This document shows, one piece after another, positions 57,416-64,000 of a stretch of 64,000 bases of DNA (the first letter of the stretch is position 1; every line of letters begins with the position of its first letter). The position numbers and the translations under genes were made by a program. The notes beneath the pieces are model-generated. The model was not told where the DNA came from. It ran no database searches and saw only the letters and a program-made list of their open reading frames with translations. Origin of the DNA: Diadophis punctatus similis (lineage: Eukaryota > Chordata > Lepidosauria > Squamata > Dipsadidae); assembly GCA_023053685.1 (NCBI GenBank), contig JALIGW010000002.1, positions 253,805,239-253,869,238 on the forward strand, written 5' to 3'.

Positions 57416-57940
57416 ATTTCTTTTCTGGTCTGCCTTTGCAAGTGAGAAATTAAGTACAGTATTTAATTTCTGGACTGATTCTGTTTGCCAAACCTGTCTC
57501 AGTATTAGGCATGAAGGGGGAGAGAAAAGAAACGAAAATAGATAATGTTAGCTTGATCAAGGTTAACTACTTGTGTGTTGCTATCAGGAAAAGGTGGTGG
57601 ATATTTCCTTTTGCAAAAATAGCATAATTGCTGCCAAAAGGCGCTTTGGAATGTTTTTTGCACATTGAACAACATACAGTAAATAATAGAAAAGCAACAC
57701 ATAGGTTTTTTAGAAATCTGCTTCACATCCTGAAAAAAAAATATTGGAAGATAGGAACACTATGATTTACTTACCAATTTTAGCTCCGCAAATATGAAGT
57801 GATGGGAGAAGAGAAGTAAAGAAGGTTCAGAGTTTATCTTTCCTAACATTTTCGGAAATTCAGGACAAGAAGAATCCCTGTTCAGATTGTGAACATTGAA
57901 GCACAGAATTGAGAATATATGAGGGAGGTTTGGGGCAGTG
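57416..57940 (+). other. Conserved downstream block of gene 5, right end deleted
   Basis: Paralogous to 1733-2230. At GGGGCAGTG it jumps directly into CR1 sequence, deleting several hundred bases present in the other units. Confidence 0.55.
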
Positions 57941-58015
57941 CTCTCCTCTGCACTTTTTCTAGAGTCTCAATCTTTTTTATAGTGTGGTGACCAAAACTAA
58001 ATATAGTATTCTAGG
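57941..58015 (-). mobile_element. CR1 remnant after deletion
   Basis: Only CTCTGCACTTTTTCTAGAG to GTATTCTAGGTGTG of the CR1 fragment survives. Confidence 0.8.
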
Positions 58016-58228
58016 TGTGTTCATTTCAGTAATTCAATTCAGATTATAACACAATGTCCCCGTGACTCTGGACACACAGAAATTTCAGAGCACATGTTTC
58101 TCCAATGGCTGTATTACAGATGTTTATACCAGGCTTCTCTCTCCAGTACTGCATAAAAACTCAGGGCACACAGGACAGTTCTACAGTTTCTTGCTCCTTT
58201 CAGATAGTAGCCGTTACTACATAGTGTG

Positions 58229-58606
58229 CAGGTAGTCCTCAACTTACGACCACAATTGAGCCCAAAATTTAGGTTACTAAGTGAGAAATTTGTTAAGTGA
58301 GTTTTGCTCCATTTTACGACTTTTCTTGCCATATTTGGTAAGTGAATCACTGCAGTTGTTAAATTAGTAATCCGGTTGTTAAATGAATCTGGTTTTCTGT
58401 TGACTTTTGTTGTCAGAAATTTGCAAAGATGATCACAGTATATTATTATATACTGCAACTGTCATAAATTTGAGATGGTTGTCAAGCATATGAATGTAAA
58501 TCACATAACCATGGGGATGCTGCAGTGGTCATAACTGTGAAAAATGGTCATAAGACACTTTTTATAGTGTTTACTGTTGTAATTTTGAATGGTCACAGCA
58601 AACAGC
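58229..58606 (+). mobile_element. MITE, truncated at its right end
   Basis: Paralogue of 3221-3602 starting CAGGTAGTCCTCAACTTACG; carries the GTATATTATTATATACTGC variant shared with unit 3. Confidence 0.7.
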
Positions 58607-58990
58607 ATCATGAGGTAAATCACAGAACACAGAAAACCCACAGAAGAAAAAGGCGGGAAAACAGGGAAACTTCCCTCCACACTCACAGCAACCAATCGCA
58701 GTGCAGATTGCCTCATGCAGGAGCCATCAATCAACCACATCTCTTGTGTTCTGGCTCACTGCACAGCCCCACTCCTCCAGCTACTACATTTAAATACTTT
58801 AGTAGTTCCATTTGTAGACTCCTGTTGTTATATACGTATGCTATTGACTTTCATGTCTTTGGTTTTTTAGTATAATTAGTATTATTATTAACTTCGATGT
58901 CTGTACTTTTTAGCTGAATACACCCCACGTTCATTATGCTGGTCTTTGACTGTAATAAAGATTTTAAATCTTAAAATAATCAAATTCTAT
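58607..58990 (+). promoter_or_regulatory. CCAAT/TATA/AATAAA module
   Basis: CCAATCGCAG, ATTTAAATAC and AATAAAG are kept; the second CCAAT box is changed to CATCAATCAACC. CTGAATACACCCC is uninterrupted, giving an empty site for the L2 of unit 4. Confidence 0.4.
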
Positions 58991-59090
58991 TTCATTCACG
59001 TCAGAGTGTATTCTCTCTCTTTTTAGTAACACTATTGGACAGATCTGTTGTCACATTTTATGATGTTTAGGCTCTGAAAATGCTTGAAAT

Positions 59091-59788
59091 ACCGTATTTT
59101 TCGGAGTATAAGATGCTCCGGACTATGAGACGTACCTACCTTTTTGGGGAAGGAAAACAAGAACAAAAATCTGCCTTTGCCTTCCAGCATCCATCCGGTA
59201 TTCATCTGGCCTGTTCATCGCTGCCCATTTGCTGCTGCCGCAGCCCATTTGCCACCATAGCCCATTCGCTGCGGCCTGTTTGCCACTGCCCCTTTGCTGC
59301 TGCCACGGCCCATTTGGCATGGCTCGTTCGTGGCCACCACAGCCCATTAACATTTCAATTCACCACCAATGTGGCCCGTTTGCCATGGCCCATTCGCTGC
59401 CGCCCGTTTGCCACAGCCTGTTTGCTGTGGCCCATTCGCCACCGGCGCAGCCCGTTCAGCACGGCCTGTTTTCTGTGGCCCGTTTTCTGTGGCCTGTTGG
59501 CCGTTTTCTGTGGCCTGTGGCCTGTTGGCCTGTTACCCGTTTGTCGTAGCCTATTTGCCGTGGCCCGTTCGCCACTGCTGCGGCCCATTCAGCACAGCCC
59601 ATTCATTGGAACCAGACAAAAATGCAATGCGCGGAGGCCAAGACGGTGTGTGTGGAGGCAGAACATAACCTTAAGGTGGGGGCTGGTAGGTGGGCGGGGC
59701 TTTGGCAACATTCGGAGTATAAAACACACCACAATTTCACCCACTTTTGAGGGGGGGGGAGTGTGTCTTATACTCTGAAAAGTACGGT
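59091..59788. mobile_element. DNA transposon with TIRs and an internal minisatellite
   Basis: Terminal repeats ACCGTATTTTTCGGAGTATAAG and, inverted, ACCGTACTTTTCAGAGTATAAG, with TA at or beside both ends. The ends match a widespread vertebrate non-autonomous DNA transposon group; the superfamily is not assigned. ORFs inside are products of the repeat and encode no transposase. Confidence 0.8.
59222..59610. repeat. Degenerate GCCCATTTGCC minisatellite
   Basis: Roughly 15-20-base units around GGCCCATTTGCCACNGC and GGCCTGTTTGCCAC, variable in length, open in several frames. It lies wholly between the TIRs of the element at 59091. Confidence 0.85.
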
Positions 59789-59894
59789 AGCTCAAAAGCA
59801 TCTGGATATTTGAGACGATTCCATGATACAACCTCTACAATATTCAGATATCTTTGGGAAACAAAATGGGACATTAGCACAGAGGCAATGGAGG

Positions 59895-60060
59895 CGAAGA
59901 AGTTGGAAGAGTTTGTGGCTTACTGCCTACTGCAAGAATTCCTTGCAAAGAGTGTGTTTCTTTAGATTCTGTAAAGGATCCAATTTCTTTTTCTTTTGCA
60001 ACGTGTCTCATATATACAATCAAAATACCAGGTGGCAAGAAAGAGGAGCAATGGGTATGA
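59895..60060 (+). repeat. Segment shared with 17195-17345
   Basis: GTTGGAAGAGTTTGTGGC to GGTGGCAAGAAAGAGGAGCA. It suggests the flank of the array was once repeated here. Unidentified. Confidence 0.5.
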
Positions 60061-60064
60061 GGCA

Positions 60065-60300
60065 GGGGTGGGTTCCAATTTTTTTACTACTACTCTGGGC
60101 GTGGCTTAATTTTGTGGGCGTGGCTTAATTTTGTGGGAGTGACTTGCTGCTCATGTGACCAGATGGGAGTGGCTTGACAATCCTGTGACTGGGTGAGAGT
60201 GGCTTTGTTGTCATGTTACTGGGTGGGGATGGCTTGGTGATCATGTGACTGGATGGTCATGTGACTGGGTGGGCATGGCCAACTTGACGTCACTCACGTC
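60065..60300. repeat. GTGGCTTG/GTCATGTGACTGG-type tandem repeat
   Basis: Imperfect units such as GTCATGTGACTGGGTGGG and GGGCGTGGCTTAATTTTGTG, related to 21963-22090 and 37701-37830. Confidence 0.75.
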
Positions 60301-60303
60301 AAG

Positions 60304-60322
60304 GGTTAGGGTTAGGGTTAAG
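60304..60322. repeat. Short TTAGGG run
   Basis: Three GGGTTA units followed by AGG. Too short to be a meaningful interstitial telomere. Confidence 0.6.
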
Positions 60323-60488
60323 GTGCCTGGACTCTCCTCGCCTCAAAGGCCTCAACGAGATACAATTTCCCTATCTATTTACTAGTACTGAACATCCAAA
60401 ATATACTATTTAATCCTATGTTTATATGCCATGTGTGTACATACATATTACACAGGAACACAAATATATATATTATCTAGTATATATA

Positions 60489-60494
60489 CTGTAT

Positions 60495-60533
<39 letters not shown>

Positions 60534-60590
60534 TTCATTCATTCATTCATTCATTCATTCATTCATTCATTCATTCATTCATTCATTTTA
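60489..60590. repeat. (TTTA)n/(TTCA)n microsatellite
   Basis: About a dozen TTTA units followed by about fourteen TTCA units; probably the tail of the L2 end that follows. Confidence 0.95.
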
Positions 60591-60632
60591 ATAGATTTGT
60601 ATGCCGCCCAACTCCCCAGGGACTCTGGGCAG

Positions 60633-60635
<3 letters not shown>
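60591..60635 (-). mobile_element. L2 3' end remnant
   Basis: TTGTATGCCGCCCAACTCCC and GACTCTGGGCAGC are the inverted extreme 3' end of L2, adjoining its microsatellite tail. Confidence 0.7.

Positions 60636-60681
<46 letters not shown>
60634..60681. repeat. (CA)n microsatellite
   Basis: About 23 CA units. Confidence 0.97.
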
Positions 60682-60684
<3 letters not shown>

Positions 60685-60867
60685 CTCTTCTAAAACTACC
60701 GGTATACACATTCAACCTTACTTACTGCATTTGGAAAAACACACCCAGAGTCCACTTTCTGCCACACATTTAACCATAATGTCTGCACATTAGAACATTA
60801 CACATGCCTTCAGATGTACTTCCCTAGTTTGCACATGATGTTAGAGCCAGGAGATGTCATGGATTGA

Positions 60868-60955
60868 GTAAAATGAGGTGAAACTCACTTAACAACGCTC
60901 TTGCTTAGCAACCAAAATTTTGGGCTCAATTGTAGTCAAAAGTCAAGGACTATCT
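60868..60955 (-). mobile_element. MITE end fragment
   Basis: ACTCACTTAACAACGCTC and TTGGGCTCAATTGTAGTC are the reverse complement of the left part of the MITE at 3221. Confidence 0.7.
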
Positions 60956-61087
60956 CTGCCATCCTCTGCAGGGTAGCCTTGTCCTAGTAGACTCCTACTG
61001 CTTTCTGGCAATTTTCCTTCTGTTAGAGGCACCAAAATAATTCGGACAATGTAAGGTTTCCTGCTGCAGCAGGGGGTTGGACTAGAT

Positions 61088-62544
61088 CAGCGGTTCCCAA
61101 CCTGGGGGTCGCAACCCCTTTGGGGGTCGAATGACTATTTCCCAGGGGTCGCCCCGGCATCCTCAGCCCCCCCCCACTGCCACAAGCCTGGTCATATCGC
61201 GCCCCACAACCCCCGCGACCCCACTGCGACCCACCCCACTGCTGCCATTTGGGTTCTTTTACCCTCTGCGCATGCGCAAAGCGTTCTGCGCATGTGCAGA
61301 GGGTAAAAGAACCCAAATGGTGGCGTCCGGGCGAAGTCTCCAGATCCGGGCGAGGTCTTCGCTCGCTTCATGTATTGCCTCGAAGGGCTTTTCGAGCCCC
61401 ATCGCGAAAGGTATACGTGACTTCGGCGGGGCTGGGACAGGTGGCTGCCCAGAGAGAGCCATCCCATTCGCCCCGAACGCTACAGGTAGATGGGAGAGAC
61501 TCTGCGAAGGGGATGGGTCTCTCTGGGCAGAGCCGGCTCCTTATTGCCCACACGTGGCTCACCTTCCTTCATTGGCAAGCCGCGGGTGGGTGCCGAGGCG
61601 AGCGGGGTTGGCTACAGCGGATGCCAAGGAGTTGCCCCATCCGGGCACGGTGCCTGCAGCCCCGGGGGCTCTTCTGTGGCGCATGCCAGAGCCGAGCATC
61701 CCTTGGCATATTCTCTCTGGGCGGCGGCACCCCACTTGGCCACTGCCGACCGCGCAAAGCCGACGGAGCAAAGCGAGGAACATGGCGACAGGTCGCAGCT
61801 GGAAGCCCGGCTCTGCCCTGGCCGCCTTTCAGACGCTGCTGCCGTTGTTGCTGCTGCTGCTCGTGGGATCCCACTGGCCGGCCGCCGCCTCTGCTCCTTC
61901 TCGGAATAGCCTGCTGTTGCATCGCGCCCTGACCTCGTGGCCCCAGGATCGGGGCTTTGCGCAGCTGCAAGGTCAGGATCCCCCCCGGCCCCAGGCAGCC
62001 CCCAAGGAGGAGAAGGAGCGCCCAGCCGCCGCCACCACAGGAGGAGCCGGTGAAGATGTACGGCCAGGTGAGCAGTCCCCGGACAGGTTGCTCTGCTGCG
62101 CCACGACCCTCTTTGGCTGGCCTCCCCTCTCTCGTTCCTCCCCCAAGCTGGCTTCAATCCTGGCTTTTGCTCCCGGGGGCCAAGCAAAGAGGAGGGGGGC
62201 TCCCCCCAGAACGGAAACGTCCTTGGAAGATCCCCTTTGCTGCCACTTGCAAACTCCCCCTCCCCACTTACAAACTCCCCCTCCGTACTGTTGCATTTGC
62301 GCCCGCGAGGGTTCCAAATAAAAAACAGCCGCCTGTTCAGCTCCACCGTAGTTGCACACGCCTTTCGTGACAGGATTCAAAAAGCTCCCAGAGGCAACAT
62401 GTGAAGCGAGCGGAGGCCTTGCCCTGAACTGGAGACTTCGCCATCTGCATGCGCAGAGGGTAAAAGAACCCCAGCGGGGTGGGGCACGGTGGGCGCGCGG
62501 GGGCGGGGCATGGGTTGCGGCATTAGGAAGGTTGGGAACCGCTG
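61088..62544. mobile_element. hAT-like element carrying a GC-rich gene fragment
   Basis: Termini CAGCGGTTCCCAACCTGGGG and, inverted, CAGCGGTTCCCAACC; flanked by GACTAGAT (61080-61087) and GATTAGAT (62545-62552), an 8-bp duplication with one mismatch. Subterminal arms are inverted copies of each other: GGCGAAGTCTCCAGATCCGG at 61330 against the complement near 62430. A local hairpin (CCATTTGGGTTCTTTTACCC and its complement) sits at 61245-61320. Between the arms (about 61430-62340) lies CpG-rich sequence containing a credible first exon. No transposase ORF. The terminal sequence matches the hAT at 12319, which has no such cargo. Confidence 0.85.
61782..62067 (+). CDS. Possible captured first coding exon with signal peptide
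   Basis: The ATG sits in a strong context (AACATGG). The peptide starts MATGRSWKPGSALAAF, has a hydrophobic core LLPLLLLLLVG and a likely signal-peptidase region near PAAASA, then a Pro/Gln/Lys-rich stretch (GQDPPRPQAAPKEEKERP). A consensus splice donor CGGCCAG|GTGAGC follows at 62067/62068, ending the exon in phase 1 after 95 codons. The CpG-rich upstream sequence is promoter-like. An overlapping frame ends QEEPVKMYGQ at the same donor, so a frameshift relative to a parent gene is possible. I do not recognise the parent gene. It lies wholly inside a hAT element, so it is either transduplicated and probably non-functional, or a new chimeric first exon. Confidence 0.45.
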
Positions 62545-62654
62545 GATTAGATGATCTCCGAGATGTCTTCCAGCCCTAAATTGCTGTGCTGTTTGAAAGT
62601 GTCTTCTGTAGCCATGTCTAGTGCCAGGGTTTGTAGTGCTTCCTTCCACTTCTT

Positions 62655-62719
62655 TCACTCTTTCTCCTCTCCCTTCCTTCCTCTTTCTTTCTTTTTCTTT
62701 TTCTTTCTCTTGCTTTCTC

Positions 62720-62755
<36 letters not shown>

Positions 62756-62891
62756 GTCTCTCTCTCTCTCCCTTCCTTCTTCTTTGTTTCCTTTCCTCCC
62801 CTTTCCTTTCCTGTCCTCCTTTACTTTCCTTATATATCTATCATCTATCATCTATCATCTATCAATATCTATTTCTAATCTATATCTATAT
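62655..62891. repeat. Pyrimidine-rich (CTTT)n/(TC)n and (TATC)n tracts
   Basis: CTTT, TC and CTTTC runs on the + strand followed by CTATCATCTAT units. ORFs here are repeat artefacts. Confidence 0.95.
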
Positions 62892-62899
62892 ATCTATAT

Positions 62900-63958
62900 C
62901 AGGGGTCGGGAACCTATGGCTCGCGAGCCAGATGTGGCTCTTTTGATGATTGCATATGGCTCGCAGATAAAACAAAATATTCTCACTTGTTTTAATTAAG
63001 GTTTTCAAACAATGTCGGGACATCTGGTCACCTTAAAACACCCACCCATGCCTTTCTCTCTGCAAGGCGGGCGCAGAGAGATGACGTCGCTGCTGTCGGC
63101 GCCCCACGCTGATTGGCTGTTGAAGGGTGAGTGGCGGCGGCGACAGCAGCAAGCCGGGAGCGCTCGCCCAGAATTGGAGTCAGCGAGCAGCCGGGCATTG
63201 GGGCTCTTCCCCTGCCTTCTCCATCCTCCAGGGTCGCCACTGCGGGGGTTCCATCTCTCCGGTGGTGCCTGCGTTGGAAGGGAAGGGGGGGAAAGAAAGG
63301 CAGCCTGCGGGGCTTGGCACGGCTGGGAGTTGCGAGGCGGCGTAGCAACCGGGCTGTTCCTCCGGGTGTGCTAAAGTGCTCGAGTTTTTTCTCTCTCACA
63401 CACACATGCACAACCTTCCAACGACCGGGTCGGACTGGATCTCCCAGCACGACTTCCCAGTCGTTGGAAGGTTGTGCATGTGTGTGTGAGAGAGAAAAAA
63501 CTCGAGCACTTTAGCACACCCGGAGGAACAGCCCGGTTGCTACGCCGCCTCGCAACTCCCAGCCGTGCCAAGCCCCGCAGGCTGCCTTTCTTTCCCCCCC
63601 TTCCCTTCCAACGCAGGCACCACCGGAGAGACGGAACCCCCGCAGTGGCGACCCTGGAGGATGGAGAAGGCGGGGGAAGAGCCCCGATGCCCAGCTGCTC
63701 GCTGATTCCAATTCCAGGCGAGCGGTCCTGGCTTGCTGCCGCCGCCGCGCGTGAACGCGGTCCGCGGCGGGAAGCGAGTTCAAGCGACCCTCCGCCGCTG
63801 CCGGCCTGCAACCCGGCACCCCGTCCTGCGTGCCCCGCCCCGTGCCCCGTATGGTGAGTGTTATAACAACATTATTATATTATATGGCTCTCACTGAAAT
63901 AAATTTCCAAATTTTTTGCTTTCATGGCTCTCTTAGTCAAAAAGGTTCCCGACCCCTG
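62900..63958. mobile_element. hAT-like element with a long internal hairpin
   Basis: Termini CAGGGGTCGGGAACC and, inverted, CAGGGGTCGGGAACC; exact 8-bp target duplication ATCTATAT at 62892-62899 and 63959-63966, inside a (TATC)n tract. Terminal parts contain the GGCTCGCGAGCCAGATGTGG phrase. No transposase. A GTGAGTG donor-like site follows the hairpin near 63854. Confidence 0.92.
63131..63752. repeat. Inverted repeat with arms of about 295 bp
   Basis: Left arm 63131-63425 and right arm 63460-63752 are near-perfect reverse complements around a 34-base spacer (CGGGTCGGACTGG ... CGACTTCCCA). The arms are GC-rich and contain GCACTTTAGCACACCCGG, CTCGAGTTTTTTCTCTC and GTGTGTGAGAG. Long overlapping ORFs on both strands repeat the same peptides (for example FFSLTHTCTTFQR) because the two arms are mirror images. 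Confidence 0.93.
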
Positions 63959-63966
63959 ATCTATAT

Positions 63967-64000
63967 CGTCATCTATCTATCTATCTATCTATCTATCTAT
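63967..64000. repeat. (TATC)n microsatellite at the window edge
   Basis: Continuation of the tract into which the preceding hAT inserted; it runs off the window. Confidence 0.95.

Noticed and set aside
60304..60322. Interstitial telomere from (TTAGGG)n
   Set aside because: Only about three units; chance or repeat-derived.
61612..62345. The 244-codon - strand ORF at 61612-62346 as a gene
   Set aside because: It overlaps the better-supported + strand exon with a signal peptide; high GC lengthens ORFs on both strands.
63028..63857. Pairs of proline/serine-rich ORFs on both strands
   Set aside because: They are mirror images produced by the 295-bp inverted repeat.

Overview
This is vertebrate, almost certainly squamate reptile and probably snake, genomic DNA. 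The grounds are the repeat content: CR1, L2, BovB and L1 LINE fragments, a tRNA-derived SINE of the squamate type, hAT-like elements with 8-bp target duplications, foldback elements, and long (TATC)n tracts. There is no bacterial, viral or CRISPR content.

The backbone is a head-to-tail array of C2H2 zinc-finger (ZNF) genes, all on the + strand. Five intact single-exon finger ORFs lie at 203-1732 (17 fingers), 13572-15011 (16), 24114-26315 (25), 39856-41301 (16) and 55130-57415 (26). A sixth copy at 50776-50947 has collapsed to about one finger. No KRAB, SCAN, BTB or PRDM domain is visible. Each unit of roughly 10-16 kb repeats the same plan: promoter-proximal block, candidate exon 1 with a conserved 67-codon ORF ending on a splice donor, a 3-5 kb transposon-filled intron, an upstream exon segment, the finger exon, a conserved downstream block, a CR1 3' fragment, a MITE, a CCAAT/TATA/AATAAA module, then L1 or other repeats. 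Exon 1 of gene 1 lies outside the window; exon 1 copies at 9301, 19202, 34934 and 49444 precede genes 2, 3, 4 and 5.

Because the units are paralogous, several insertions can be checked against empty sites inside the window: L2 at 43272-47786, L2 at 8019-8446, CR1 at 5605-6381, and hATs at 11618-12153 and 12319-12849. Two different hAT elements abut the same 8-bp target in intron 1 of different units.

From about 59 kb the array ends and the sequence becomes repeat-rich and partly GC-rich. The two most unusual objects are here. A 1,457-bp hAT-like element (61088-62544) carries what looks like a captured promoter plus signal-peptide exon of a host gene. A second hAT (62900-63958) holds a hairpin with arms of about 295 bp. 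All assignments come from reading sequence and translations by eye; repeat family names are by recognition, not by database search.
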